DNA of 64,000 nucleotides from Emticicia fluvialis (lineage in GTDB: Bacteria > Bacteroidota > Bacteroidia > Cytophagales > Spirosomataceae). The number at the start of each line of letters is the position of its first letter. Position 1 is the stretch's first letter. The translations under genes were made by a program, and so were the position numbers. Where the stretch lies: contig NZ_JANUSD010000017.1 in assembly GCF_024793945.1 (NCBI RefSeq), positions 1 through 64,000 on the forward strand. Reading direction: 5' to 3'. This document shows, piece after piece, positions 41,728 to 51,038 of the stretch. Below the pieces are notes generated by a model that did no database searches, was not told the origin of the DNA, and saw only the letters and a list, made by a program, of their open reading frames with translations.

Positions 41728-42330
41728 ATGCAGGACATTCTTCCCAAAGAATTTTTCGAAAAATATGACACCCTCTCGCTGGCTCGTCATCTGCTTGGCT
41801 GCACATTGGTGCACAACAGCCCTGAAGGCCTCACAGCGGGCGTCATTGTAGAGACAGAGGCCTATCTGCAAAACGACCCCGCCTGCCACGCCTACCGGAA
41901 GAAAACCCCCAGAAATGCGGCCATGTTTGAAAAACCGGGTATATCCTACGTCTATTTTATTTATGGTGTTTACCATTGTTTTAATATTGTAAGTGGCCAA
42001 AAAGACACCGGCGAAGCGGTGTTAATCAGAGCGCTTGAGCCTGTGGATGGAATAGAACTGATGCAGCAAAGAAGAGGAACCACCCAACTGAAAAACCTTT
42101 GCAGCGGCCCGGGCAAGCTGGTAACGGCTATGGGTATTAACCGCGACTTTAATTTTTTACCCGTTTACAGCCAACATTTTTATTGCCTGCCGCCCAAAGA
42201 TGAAAACCCTGAAATTGTAACCACCACACGCATTGGTATTACCCAGGGAGCCGATTTGCTCTACCGATTCTACCTGAAAGGCAACCAGTTTGTGAGCAAA
42301 ATAGTAAAGGAGAAGCCCGCTGCCCCATAG
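41728..42330 (+). CDS. DNA-3-methyladenine glycosylase (AAG/MPG family)
   Basis: 200 aa from the ATG at 41728; a TTG at 41713 would add five residues. Family motifs: LARHLLGCTLV, VETEAYLQNDPACHAY with the catalytic Glu and following His/Tyr, ISYVYFIYGVYHCFNIVSG, VLIRALEPVDG and LCSGPGKLVTAMGI. It removes alkylated adenines in base-excision repair. It is on its own between a divergent gene and cca. Confidence 0.95.
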   Translation: MQDILPKEFFEKYDTLSLARHLLGCTLVHNSPEGLTAGVIVETEAYLQNDPACHAYRKKTPRNAAMFEKPGISYVYFIYGVYHCFNIVSGQKDTGEAVLIRALEPVDGIELMQQRRGTTQLKNLCSGPGKLVTAMGINRDFNFLPVYSQHFYCLPPKDENPEIVTTTRIGITQGADLLYRFYLKGNQFVSKIVKEKPAAP

Positions 42331-42432
42331 TGCATTGCTCAAATTATGTCAGTTTTTCGGTGTCCATTTAAAATTTCTTCGATAAATTGCCGTCCTGATT
42401 AATTTTCGGCGTTTATTGCCCGGAAAGACATA

Positions 42433-43902
42433 ATGAATATGAATTTTAAAGAGCATATATCAAACGAACCCATTTTTGAAACCATTGCACAGGCGGCCAC
42501 CGAGTTAGGGCTGGATGCATACGTGATTGGCGGATACGTGCGCGATTTGATATTGAACCGCCCCAATAAAGATATAGATGTGGTTTGCCTGGGTAGCGGA
42601 ATAGGTCTGGCAGAAAGAGTGGCCTCTAAATTAGGAGATAATATCCACGTTAATTATTTCAAGCATTTCGGCACGGCACAAATCAGATTAAACGACCTTG
42701 AAATTGAGTTTGTTGGCGCCAGAAAAGAATCTTACAGTGCCGACTCACGCAAGCCTGCCGTAGAAGACGGAACGCTGGAAGACGATCAGAACCGCCGCGA
42801 CTTTACCATCAACGCACTGGGCATATCATTAAACAAGAAGGACTTCGGGCAACTGATAGACCCTTTTGGTGGTGTAGAAGACATCAGAAAGAAAAATATC
42901 CGTACGCCCCTTAACCCCGAAGTAACTTTCTCTGACGACCCCCTGCGCATGATGCGTGCCATCCGCTTTGCTTCTCAACTGGGTTTTGACATTGAAGGCA
43001 GCACCTTTGATGCCATTGCGGCCATGAAAGACCGCATCAGTATTGTTTCGCAAGAGCGTATCACCGACGAACTCAACAAGATTGTACTGTCTAAAACGCC
43101 GTCTTACGGCTTTAAGCTGCTGTTTTATGCAGGCCTTTTGCAGATAATATTCCCCGAATTCTGCGAGTTGCAAGGGGTTGAAACGCAAGACGGCAAAGGG
43201 CATAAAGATAATTTTTACCATACGCTGCAGGTGTTGGATAACGTGGCCGTAAAATCGAATGATTTGTGGTTGCGCTGGGCTGCTATTCTGCACGATATTG
43301 CCAAACCGGCTACCAAACGCTTTCACCCCAAAGTGGGCTGGACCTTCCACGGGCATGAAGAGCTGGGTTCAAAAATGACCCCGGGTATTTTCCGAAAGCT
43401 GAAACTGCCGCTGGATGCCAAAATGAAAATGGTAAAAAAGCTGGTACGGCTACACCTGCGCCCTATTGCGCTGGCCAAAGATGGCGTTACAGACTCTGCC
43501 TTAAGGCGACTTTTATTTGAAGCAGGCGACGACATAGAAGCCTTGATGATTTTGTGCCGGGCAGATATTACTTCTAAAGACCCCAACCGTGTACGCCGGT
43601 ATCTGGGCAATTTCGACAAGGTGGAGGAATCGTTAATTGAACTGGAAGCCAAAGACAAACTTCGTAATTTTCAGCCGGTTATTACCGGTGAAATAATTAT
43701 GGAAGTGTTTGATCTGAAGCCCTCACGCGAAGTGGGTCTTATAAAAGTGGCTATCAGAGAGGCCATTCTGGAAGGAACCGTCATAAATGAATTTGACACG
43801 GCTTATGATTTTATGCTGGTCGAAGGAGAACGGTTAAACCTGCGCCCTGTAAAAAATAAAGAGGAAATGAGAGCAGCTTTGCAAACAGAATACACCCCGT
43901 AA
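42433..43902 (+). CDS. cca: CCA-adding / poly(A)-polymerase-like tRNA nucleotidyltransferase with HD domain
   Basis: 489 aa. The class II nucleotidyltransferase head has VIGGYVRDLILNRPNKDIDV (Gly-Gly and Asp-x-Asp) and the RRDFTINALGI ribose motif. The tRNA-binding domain contains DDPLRMMRAIRFASQLGFDI and ERITDELNKIVLSKTP. An HD domain follows (LRWAAILHDIAKPAT, FHGHEELGSKM). tRNA-Asp in this window has no encoded CCA, in line with the need for this enzyme. Start at 42433 or the Met two codons later. Confidence 0.93.
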   Translation: MNMNFKEHISNEPIFETIAQAATELGLDAYVIGGYVRDLILNRPNKDIDVVCLGSGIGLAERVASKLGDNIHVNYFKHFGTAQIRLNDLEIEFVGARKESYSADSRKPAVEDGTLEDDQNRRDFTINALGISLNKKDFGQLIDPFGGVEDIRKKNIRTPLNPEVTFSDDPLRMMRAIRFASQLGFDIEGSTFDAIAAMKDRISIVSQERITDELNKIVLSKTPSYGFKLLFYAGLLQIIFPEFCELQGVETQDGKGHKDNFYHTLQVLDNVAVKSNDLWLRWAAILHDIAKPATKRFHPKVGWTFHGHEELGSKMTPGIFRKLKLPLDAKMKMVKKLVRLHLRPIALAKDGVTDSALRRLLFEAGDDIEALMILCRADITSKDPNRVRRYLGNFDKVEESLIELEAKDKLRNFQPVITGEIIMEVFDLKPSREVGLIKVAIREAILEGTVINEFDTAYDFMLVEGERLNLRPVKNKEEMRAALQTEYTP

Positions 43903-43907
43903 GCTTG

Positions 43908-45179
43908 TTAGCGCTTTAGTATTTCTATACCTACATGGCATTGCAGGCATCTCTTTTGGGTACAGAAATGATTATAAAGTTCAATACCCGCCTGGGCATC
44001 AAAAGCAGTTGTAATGCTTTGGCCCAGTTGTTTCCACATATCAATAATGTGATTACTTTCAGCCGGAAACGACTCCAGAAAAGCCACGGCCCTATCCATA
44101 TATGCCTGATTATCGGTTTTTTGCGCATAACACGCCAGCAGGGGTATAACCGTATTGATGAGCAGTATATCTACCGAGCCCTTGCCTAAGCCATTGTTAC
44201 GGCGTGCGGCTTTTTTACTGAAATGATAGTGATCTTGCCAGTAGGCCGACTGCTCTACCTGTAAAGCCTTTCTCAATTCATCTACAGACCCGGTTTGAGT
44301 AAACAAAGAGAAAAAACTTTGCTGGCTGGTAATGAGCTTTGCAAGTTGAGCAATTCTGATGGTGGGGAAATTGGCAGGTCTGGTTCGAAGCAATTTCCAT
44401 TCATGCGCCTGCAACTGTTGTTCTTTTAAAGAAAACTTGGCGGCAAAGAAATCAAACTCGCGGGTAAGTTTTTCAGAGTATTCGTCTACCTCTACCAAAA
44501 GCCCGGCCTGCCCAAAAAGCATGGCTTCAATCTGTAGCAAGTTATCGCGGTGTTTCCGGAGCACCTTCAGGGGCAGGTTTTGTGCCAGCCTTAGAAAAGC
44601 CTCTGAGTTTAGCTTGAAACCAAAGTTTTTAGCCAGTAGCTGGTAGGTAGTTTCTTCCCAGTCGCCGTTGTTCTGGTCAAGCAATTCCTCAATACCTTTG
44701 GCTTTTTGCATCAGCCGTCTGGTAAGGGCTTTGTCGAAAGTGGTAATTTTAGCCAGGTCAGAAACCCCTGCAAACTGCCCCGCGCAGGGTATTACACTTT
44801 TATTGCTCAGCAGCAACTGGTACCTGTTTAACAATGCGCTATCGGTAATGGCTTTCAGTTCAAGCGTGGGTATTTCGCTGCCGTCGGCTCTTAAAATGGG
44901 CTTGTCGCTTTCCCATACCACATGCAGAATTACGTTATTATAGGCCTTATCTGACTGATGCTGGTGAATGTTCCAGTCAGATGCCCGCAGATGCATTTCT
45001 ACATTGCCGGCCCATTCAATTTCACCAATCAGCACCCTTGCCTGCAGAAAATCCGGCCCGGCATCTGTGTTCAACATGCCGGTTTTTAGCACCTTCAGCG
45101 GTTCATCTTTGGTTGTCAGCAGCAAAGAAGTCTTAAATTGTTGAAATTGCCACAGGTAGTGAATAAACGATTCTGTCAT
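43908..45179 (-). CDS. DUF2851-family protein
   Basis: 423 aa. The N-terminal signature TESFIHYLWQFQQF and then GMLNTDAGPDFLQARVLIGE and WAGNVEMHLRASDW are diagnostic of DUF2851, a family almost confined to Bacteroidota and of unknown function. The C-terminus ends in a short Cys pair (KRCLQCHVGIEI), possibly metal-binding. The stop lies 6 bp from the convergent cca stop. Probably co-transcribed with no other gene; pyrF is upstream on the same strand with 30 bp between. Confidence 0.9.
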   Translation of the reverse strand: MTESFIHYLWQFQQFKTSLLLTTKDEPLKVLKTGMLNTDAGPDFLQARVLIGEIEWAGNVEMHLRASDWNIHQHQSDKAYNNVILHVVWESDKPILRADGSEIPTLELKAITDSALLNRYQLLLSNKSVIPCAGQFAGVSDLAKITTFDKALTRRLMQKAKGIEELLDQNNGDWEETTYQLLAKNFGFKLNSEAFLRLAQNLPLKVLRKHRDNLLQIEAMLFGQAGLLVEVDEYSEKLTREFDFFAAKFSLKEQQLQAHEWKLLRTRPANFPTIRIAQLAKLITSQQSFFSLFTQTGSVDELRKALQVEQSAYWQDHYHFSKKAARRNNGLGKGSVDILLINTVIPLLACYAQKTDNQAYMDRAVAFLESFPAESNHIIDMWKQLGQSITTAFDAQAGIELYNHFCTQKRCLQCHVGIEILKR

Positions 45180-45209
45180 GGTTTTTTTTGAAAAACAAGA
45201 CCCAATATA

Positions 45210-46046
45210 TCAGATTAATTCATTTAGATACTGCTCCATTTCCTGTTGTACTTTTCTGGCCTCAAGTGCCGCAACATCGGCAAAATCAGTTCCGTCTGAG
45301 GCATAAATAATGGCCCTGGCCGAATTGACCAATAGCCCGCACTGGCTATTCATACCATAGCGCGACACTTCTTCCAGGCTACCGCCCTGCGCACCTACAC
45401 CCGGCACCAGCAGAAAGTGTTCTGGCACAATTTTACGTATTTCGGCCAGTTTATCAGCCTGGGTTGCCCCTACTACATACATCATGGCGTCACTATTGCC
45501 CCACTCCTGCGACTTCTCCAATACACGTTCAAACAAAGCCTTGCGCGTGCCGCCTGCTTCCACTGTCAGGTGCTGAAAATCATTGCTACCTACATTAGAC
45601 GTTAATGCCAGCAGAATAACCCACTTACCCGGAAACGCCAGAAATGGCTGCACGGAGTCGCGCCCCATGTAAGGCGCTACGGTTACCGAGTCAAAATCAA
45701 AACCAGACGAACTTTTATCAAAAAAAGTGCGGGCATACAACTCAGATGTATTACCAATATCGCCCCGTTTGGCGTCTGCAATGGTAAAACATTCTTTCGG
45801 TATATACTCCATCGTTTTTTGCAGACTCTCCCATCCTTTCACGCCCATAGCCTCGTAAAAAGCAATATTGGGTTTATATGCTACGGCGTAGCGGGCAGTT
45901 GCGTCTATTATCTGGCGGTTAAATTCAAAAACAGGGTCATTGGTTTTTAACAAATGCGCCGGAATCTTCTTCAAGTCGGTATCAAGCCCCACACATAAAT
46001 AGGATTTCTTCTGAAGAATCTGGTCGAAAAGCTCTTTTTTTGTCAT
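45210..46046 (-). CDS. pyrF: Orotidine 5'-phosphate decarboxylase
   Basis: 278 aa, long (group 2) form. It decarboxylates OMP to UMP in the last step of pyrimidine synthesis. Motifs: YLCVGLDTDLKKIPAHLL at the N-terminus, the catalytic FTIADAKRGDIGNTSELYA (Asp-x-Lys-x2-Asp), and LLVPGVGAQGGSLEEV near the end. Same direction as the DUF2851 gene, 30 bp apart. Confidence 0.95.
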   Translation of the reverse strand: MTKKELFDQILQKKSYLCVGLDTDLKKIPAHLLKTNDPVFEFNRQIIDATARYAVAYKPNIAFYEAMGVKGWESLQKTMEYIPKECFTIADAKRGDIGNTSELYARTFFDKSSSGFDFDSVTVAPYMGRDSVQPFLAFPGKWVILLALTSNVGSNDFQHLTVEAGGTRKALFERVLEKSQEWGNSDAMMYVVGATQADKLAEIRKIVPEHFLLVPGVGAQGGSLEEVSRYGMNSQCGLLVNSARAIIYASDGTDFADVAALEARKVQQEMEQYLNELI

Positions 46047-46122
46047 TTTTAAAAAATTTTCTCAAATTTCCGTAATTCTGCTGATTTAATACAAAACAGA
46101 ATAGAATTTATTCAGGAAATAT

Positions 46123-46130
46123 TATTTTTG
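46123..46130 (+). promoter_or_regulatory. -7 element of rfbC
   Basis: TATTTTTG (TAnnTTTG) lies 79 bp upstream of the rfbC ATG. No clear TTG at -33. Confidence 0.35.
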
Positions 46131-46209
46131 CATAAATTATTCAGTTTACGGCTTTGTAACTACCTGCAACAACCGCGCGAACCTAATTAAAACACGAACA
46201 TAATTTATA

Positions 46210-46740
46210 ATGGAGTTCAAACATACTTTTATTGAAGGTTTAATAGAAATTTATCCCCGTATTTTTGGCGACGAAAGGGGCTACTTTTTAGAGTCGTATC
46301 ATAAAAAAAACTTTGCCGATAACGGCATTCCATTTGATTTCGTGCAAGACAATCAGTCATCTTCAACGGCCGGTGTTTTAAGAGGATTGCATTTTCAGAA
46401 AGAACCCTACGCGCAAGGCAAGCTGGTAAGAGTAATTACAGGCAAAGCGCTTGATGTGGCAGTTGATTTACGCCCCGGCTCCCCTACCTTTGGCAAGCAT
46501 CAGAAATTTCTTCTCGATTCTGCCTTGCAAAACATGGTGTATATTCCAGCCGGATTTGCGCATGGTTTTCTGGCGCTTGAACCCTGCCTTTTTACCTATA
46601 AATGTACAAATTTCTATAATAAAACCTCTGAAGGAGGGATTATCTGGAACGACCCTGAACTGGGCATTGACTGGGGCATTGAAAACCCGAATATATCTCA
46701 GAAAGACCTTGAGTTGCCTCGTTTGAAAGACATTTTCTAA
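46210..46740 (+). CDS. rfbC: dTDP-4-dehydrorhamnose 3,5-epimerase
   Basis: 176 aa cupin enzyme of dTDP-rhamnose synthesis. Motifs: DERGYFLESYHKKNFAD, QDNQSSSTAGVLRGLHFQ with the catalytic His, and MVYIPAGFAHGFLALEP. Length is normal. rfbA, rfbB and rfbD are not in this window, so the pathway genes are dispersed. A strong terminator follows. Confidence 0.95.
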   Translation: MEFKHTFIEGLIEIYPRIFGDERGYFLESYHKKNFADNGIPFDFVQDNQSSSTAGVLRGLHFQKEPYAQGKLVRVITGKALDVAVDLRPGSPTFGKHQKFLLDSALQNMVYIPAGFAHGFLALEPCLFTYKCTNFYNKTSEGGIIWNDPELGIDWGIENPNISQKDLELPRLKDIF

Positions 46741-46760
46741 ACCGAAGGCTGAAAAACACT

Positions 46761-46812
46761 AAAAAGCAAATCCCCGAAGAATGCCTGGCTATCTTTCGGG
46801 GATTTGCTTTTT
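46761..46812. terminator. Hairpin terminator between rfbC and lpxH
   Basis: AAAAAGCAAATCCCCGAA pairs with TTTCGGGGATTTGCTTTTT. With A tract and T tract it can serve both convergent genes. Confidence 0.9.
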
Positions 46813-46827
46813 ATCTTTCGCACTTAT

Positions 46828-47631
46828 TCAGTCCTTTGGCTTAAACTGTGTCAGCGTTACATCATTGCCATCAAATACAGCGTAGCTGTTATACCATATC
46901 CAGTCTCCCAGATTTATGTATCTGGCGGTTGGGGTCAGTTGTACGTCTGCCATAGTATGCCTGTGTCCATAAATATAAAAATCATGATGCTCTTTTGCTT
47001 CTACTGCTTTTGAGTACCCCACCAGATGTTCTTTGTCGTCGCCCAGGTATTGCTCCGGCTTTCTTTTTTTGCGCCAGCTGAACTTGGTCCAGATATACCC
47101 CAGATACATACCCAGATTAGCCGGCATAATGTAATTAAATAAAAAGCGTGGCAGTTTTCCTTCAAAAATAACCTGTAGCACTTTATAGCCGTAGTCGCCT
47201 TTGCCCAGGCCGTCGCCATGCCCAATCAGAAACTTCTTATCGTTAAAAACAAAAGTGCGGGGTCTTCTGATGGTCTGTATGTTCAGTTCGGTTTCAAAAT
47301 AATCGGTCATCCACATATCGCGGTTGCCCAGAAAAACAATAATTTCAATACCGGCATCAGAAAGTTCGGCCAGCTTGCCCAAAAAACGTACATACCCTTT
47401 GGGTACCACACGTTTGTACTCAAACCAGAAATCGAACAAATCGCCTACCAGAAAAATAACTCCGGCGTCATGCCTGATACGCTCCAGCCAGGCAAGCAGA
47501 AGTTTTTCCCGGGTCAGGCTATCCTGATGAGAGGGCGCTCCAAGATGAAAATCAGAAGCAAAGTATATCTTTTTTCCGGGTTGTAAGATTCTATTCAAGC
47601 CTGTATGGTCGGGGTTCAGAATGAAATGCAA
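46828..47631 (-). CDS. lpxH: UDP-2,3-diacylglucosamine diphosphatase
   Basis: 267 aa calcineurin-like phosphoesterase of lipid A synthesis. Metal motifs: YFASDFHLGAPSH, FLVGDLFDFWFEYK, FLGNRDMWMTDYF (GNRD as in classical LpxH), FLIGHGDGLGKGDYG and FYIYGHRHTMADV. The frame opens with a TTG at 47631 (HFILNPDHTG follows). There is no ATG before GNRDMW, so a non-ATG start is required. A -7 element TATTTTTG lies 15 bp upstream, so the leader is very short. Confidence 0.88.
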   Translation of the reverse strand: MHFILNPDHTGLNRILQPGKKIYFASDFHLGAPSHQDSLTREKLLLAWLERIRHDAGVIFLVGDLFDFWFEYKRVVPKGYVRFLGKLAELSDAGIEIIVFLGNRDMWMTDYFETELNIQTIRRPRTFVFNDKKFLIGHGDGLGKGDYGYKVLQVIFEGKLPRFLFNYIMPANLGMYLGYIWTKFSWRKKRKPEQYLGDDKEHLVGYSKAVEAKEHHDFYIYGHRHTMADVQLTPTARYINLGDWIWYNSYAVFDGNDVTLTQFKPKD

Positions 47632-47645
47632 AAACTATATTTTTG

Positions 47646-47653
47646 CAAAAATA
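47646..47653 (-). promoter_or_regulatory. -7 element of lpxH
   Basis: TATTTTTG on the minus strand, 15 bp before the TTG start, so the predicted 5' leader is under 12 nt. Confidence 0.45.
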
Positions 47654-47685
47654 CATATTTTATCAGGCTTTAATAAAATTTGGTT

Positions 47686-47714
47686 TTGTTAAAAATCTTC
47701 TTTCCTTATCTTTA
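47686..47714 (+). promoter_or_regulatory. Promoter of the single-domain receiver gene
   Basis: TTG (47686-47688), 18-bp spacer, TATCTTTA (47707-47714), 35 bp upstream of the ATG. Close to consensus. Confidence 0.55.
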
Positions 47715-47749
47715 CACCAAAATAGCAGAGACCAAACTAAGAAATTCCT

Positions 47750-48127
47750 ATGCCATCTACAAAACGAGTGCTAATAGCCGAAGACAGTTCAGTTATTTTG
47801 AACCTGGCCAAAAAAATTCTTGAGTTTCAGAATTTTGAAATAACCTCAGTAAAAAACGGTGAACAAGTGATGCAATTGCTTGATAAAGAAGACTTTGACA
47901 TACTTCTTCTTGATATCAACATGCCAATAATGGACGGAATGGAGTGTATCAAGGCTATTCGTGAATTGAGTGACAAGAAAAAGGCGGATATTCCGGCCGT
48001 AGCTATTACCGGAAACGCTAAAAACTATACCGAAGAGGATTTCAAAAATGCCGGTTTCAACGACGCGCTCATGAAGCCGTTGAATTTTGACAAACTGGTA
48101 ACAGTTGTAAAAGGTCTGACTGAATAA
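47750..48127 (+). CDS. Single-domain response regulator (CheY-like receiver)
   Basis: 125 aa, one receiver domain. Acidic pair in VLIAEDSSVILNLAKK, phospho-acceptor Asp in FDILLLDINMPIMDGMEC, Thr in PAVAITGNAKNY and Lys in DALMKPLNFDKLV. No output domain, so it acts by protein-protein contact. No histidine kinase is adjacent; the partner is unknown. Confidence 0.92.
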   Translation: MPSTKRVLIAEDSSVILNLAKKILEFQNFEITSVKNGEQVMQLLDKEDFDILLLDINMPIMDGMECIKAIRELSDKKKADIPAVAITGNAKNYTEEDFKNAGFNDALMKPLNFDKLVTVVKGLTE

Positions 48128-48187
48128 TTCTAACGAGTTTATAATATTCCGGTAGCAATCTTTACGGGTTGCTACCGTATCACAGGC

Positions 48188-48961
48188 ATGCAGGTAACTT
48201 TTCTAGGAACAGGTACTTCAGCGGGTGTTCCCGTACTGACGTGTGGATGCGAGGTCTGTAATTCTTTAGATTTCAGAGACAAGCGTTTGCGGGTATCTGT
48301 CTGGATTGAAGTAAACGGCAAAAATTTTGTAATAGACACCGGCCCTGACTTCCGTCAACAAGCCCTGCGCGAGCGTATCCCCCGGCTAGACGCCATCATT
48401 TATACCCACGAACATAAAGACCATACAGCCGGGCTTGACGACGTGCGCCCCTATAACTACCTGCATGGCATTCGCCACCTCAATATTTACGGCCACCCCA
48501 GGGTGCTAAACCAACTGAAACGTGAGTATGCTTACGCTTTTGACGACATCAAGTATCCGGGCGTTCCGCTTATTAATCTTAACGAAATCAGCCTGCAACC
48601 TTTTCAGATTGAGGGCATCTTCTTTACGCCGATAGAGGTGCTGCATCACCGCCTGCCTGTACTTGGTTTCCGTATAGGTGGCTTTACGTATATTACTGAT
48701 GTAAACTACATTTCTGAACAGGAAATGGAGAAAATCTATGGGTCTGATGTGCTGGTGCTGGGCGCTTTGCAGCGTGAGCCGCACATTTCTCACTTTACAC
48801 TGGGGCAGGCCATAGAGGTAGCCCGGAAAGTAAATGCCGGCACCACCTACCTTACGCACATAAGCCATAAAATGGGCCTGCATGCTGATGTAGAAGCAGA
48901 GCTGCCTCCCAATATCCATCTGGCCTATGACGGCCTCAAACTGAAACTGCCGAACCCTTGA
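48188..48961 (+). CDS. MBL-fold hydrolase, PhnP-like
   Basis: 257 aa. It starts VTFLGTGTSAGVPVLTCGCEVC, the Cys-containing loop of PhnP-type metallo-beta-lactamases, and has the IIYTHEHKDHTAGLDDVRP zinc motif (HxHxDH), then the ITDVNYISEQEM and LTHISHKMG ligands. Family members are cyclic phosphodiesterases. Broader role is unknown. The next gene starts 24 bp downstream. Confidence 0.9.
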   Translation: MQVTFLGTGTSAGVPVLTCGCEVCNSLDFRDKRLRVSVWIEVNGKNFVIDTGPDFRQQALRERIPRLDAIIYTHEHKDHTAGLDDVRPYNYLHGIRHLNIYGHPRVLNQLKREYAYAFDDIKYPGVPLINLNEISLQPFQIEGIFFTPIEVLHHRLPVLGFRIGGFTYITDVNYISEQEMEKIYGSDVLVLGALQREPHISHFTLGQAIEVARKVNAGTTYLTHISHKMGLHADVEAELPPNIHLAYDGLKLKLPNP

Positions 48962-48985
48962 TACCTGAATTTTGTTTCTATCATT

Positions 48986-50710
48986 ATGGCAGAACAAAAC
49001 GAGCTTCCTCCTAAATATTATCTCGATTATTTCAACTACCTGTTAGACTTTGTACAGGAGAAGTACCGCCATATCCTGAACGAAAACGAGTGGCGCTTCC
49101 TGAGAAAATACTACTGCCTGAGCGAAGATGCTCAATGCCTTTTTATTCGTTTCAGTAACCGCAAAGGCTTGTTCTTTAAAATTAACAGGCTCTCTTACGA
49201 GGAGTTAACGGATATACCCGCCCTGCTGAACGAGCTACTGGACAGAGAATTTATAGAACATATTAATGCTAATAAACACGAAACCTTCGGCAAAGAACTG
49301 CTGGGGGTGTTTGGTAAAGACGAACTCTGCATACGGTTTGCTCCGATTATGGCGCTCAGCCAGGAACATCTGCCCAAATCGGAGCGAAAATCTTATAAGA
49401 AATTAAAGAAAGATGAACTGGTAGAGGCTATTCTGAGCGATTTCAGCTTTGAAGAAATAGCTGATGCCGTGCGAGACATGGAGCCTGTTGTAAAGGTTTG
49501 TTTTGAGTTTGAGGTTACCTTTATGAAGTTTCTGTTTTTTGGTAACCGCTACCTGGACATGACCGAGTTTGTGGTCAGAGACCTTGGACTGGTGCAATAT
49601 GAAAGCCACGACGACGACAAACTGGTGGCGCGTTTTAACACCCGCAAAGACGCCGAAGACAAATGGCTGATAACTGACCAGAACGATTTGTTTTCGCAAC
49701 TGAAACAATCGGCACCGCCGCTTGAGGTTTACGACTGGTTTATGAACTTTACCGACACCGTAGGCGACCTGAGCGAAGTAGCTAAACCGGCTTATGAAAG
49801 GTTGATTATTAAAGTGGCTACATTTCTTGAAAAAAGCAAACTGTATGACGAAGCGCTGAACACCTACCGCCTTACCGAACAGGTACCATCAAGAGAACGA
49901 CAGGTGCGGACACTCCAAAAACTGGGCTATGTTGAAGAAGCGCTTTCGCTTTGCCAGTTGATGATTGAGTTTCCGAAAAATGCAGATGAAAAGTTCTTTG
50001 CGTTTGATTTTATCAACTACGTAAACAGTAAAAAACGGGTATATAAAAAGAGTACTACCTCATGGCTGCACCGTTCTGAAAGCATTACTATTTCAGAGGG
50101 CTTCAGGCATCAGGTAGAAATGGGCGTGGTAGATTATTACCAGAGCAACGGTAAGCTGGCTGTGTTTTCAGAAAACTACGTTTGGCGGGCTATTTTTGGC
50201 CTTATCTTCTGGGATATCGTTTTCGACCCCAGTCTGGTTGCCTTCCATCATCCGTTTCAACGCCGCCCGTCTGATTTATACCTGCCCGATTTCTACGAAA
50301 AACGTAAAGACATCATCATCAATCATCTTGATAGCTTTGATAACATCCAGTTACTGCTGGTATATATGGGCGAGCATTATGAATCAAAATTCGGTATTGC
50401 CAACCCCTTTGTGCCATGGGTAGAAGAAATGTGGCTTGTGGTGCGCAAGGCGGTTGAGGTAATAGACTTTGAGGCACTGAAGAAAATCCTGCACGAGATG
50501 TCGAAAAACCTGGTAGAAAACCTGCGTGGTTTCCCTGACCTCTTTATGTGGGACGACAACGATTATTGCTTTGTAGAAGTAAAATCACCAACGGATAACC
50601 TTTCAAACCAGCAGCTTTTCTGGCTCCATTTCTTTAAAGAAGTAGGTGTTAACTCAAAAGTGTTGCGGGTATTTTGGGAGAAAGAAATAAAAGATTTAGT
50701 GAATGAGTGA
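48986..50710 (+). CDS. FAN1-like nuclease with VRR-NUC domain
   Basis: 574 aa. The C-terminal VRR-NUC nuclease domain (about 450-570) shows the PD-(D/E)xK pattern: FPDLFMWDDNDYCFVEVKSP (Asp and Glu-x-Lys) followed by LSNQQLFWLHFFKEVGV. The central FHHPFQRRPSDLYLPDFYEK segment and the helical N-terminal half match bacterial FAN1, a structure-specific repair nuclease. The last codons GATTTAGTGAATGAGTGA are the first units of a repeat array, so the repeat element supplies the C-terminal residues and stop codon. Confidence 0.88.
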   Translation: MAEQNELPPKYYLDYFNYLLDFVQEKYRHILNENEWRFLRKYYCLSEDAQCLFIRFSNRKGLFFKINRLSYEELTDIPALLNELLDREFIEHINANKHETFGKELLGVFGKDELCIRFAPIMALSQEHLPKSERKSYKKLKKDELVEAILSDFSFEEIADAVRDMEPVVKVCFEFEVTFMKFLFFGNRYLDMTEFVVRDLGLVQYESHDDDKLVARFNTRKDAEDKWLITDQNDLFSQLKQSAPPLEVYDWFMNFTDTVGDLSEVAKPAYERLIIKVATFLEKSKLYDEALNTYRLTEQVPSRERQVRTLQKLGYVEEALSLCQLMIEFPKNADEKFFAFDFINYVNSKKRVYKKSTTSWLHRSESITISEGFRHQVEMGVVDYYQSNGKLAVFSENYVWRAIFGLIFWDIVFDPSLVAFHHPFQRRPSDLYLPDFYEKRKDIIINHLDSFDNIQLLLVYMGEHYESKFGIANPFVPWVEEMWLVVRKAVEVIDFEALKKILHEMSKNLVENLRGFPDLFMWDDNDYCFVEVKSPTDNLSNQQLFWLHFFKEVGVNSKVLRVFWEKEIKDLVNE

Positions 50711-51035
50711 GTTTGTGGTTATAATTGTGAATGATGAATGAGCGAATGGCGTATGGTCTTGAACTTTGCCAGAATGGCATATAATTTGAACTGAATTGTG
50801 TTACTTTGAGTACTTTGTGTACATGGTGGCAAACATTGAGGCTAACTTTTACAGCCACGATGCACAGAATGCGACACAATGGTTCACGATTATCAAAGAA
50901 TAAAATCATAAAATTCACTAATCACTAACTCACTCATTCACTAAATCTCTCAATCACTAAATCACTCATTCACTAACTCACTAATTCACTCAATCACTCA
51001 TTCACTAACTCATTCACTAACTCACTCATTCACCC
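50695..51035. repeat. MITE-like element bounded by 7-8 bp repeat arrays, copy B
   Basis: GTGAATGAGTGAG and GATGAATGAGCGAATGG at the left; an inverted array of TTCACTAA/TCACTCAT-type units (50912-51035) at the right. The inner part has GTGTACATGGTGGCAAA opposed by AGCCACGATGCAC. Same plan as the copy at 32437-32714. It spans the whole gap between two convergent genes and overlaps the FAN1-like stop codon. Confidence 0.75.
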
Positions 51036-51038
51036 ATC

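Noticed and set aside
50912..51035. Second short-repeat array as a CRISPR
   Set aside because: Same reason: tandem 7-8 bp units without spacers, mirrored by an inverted array to the left.
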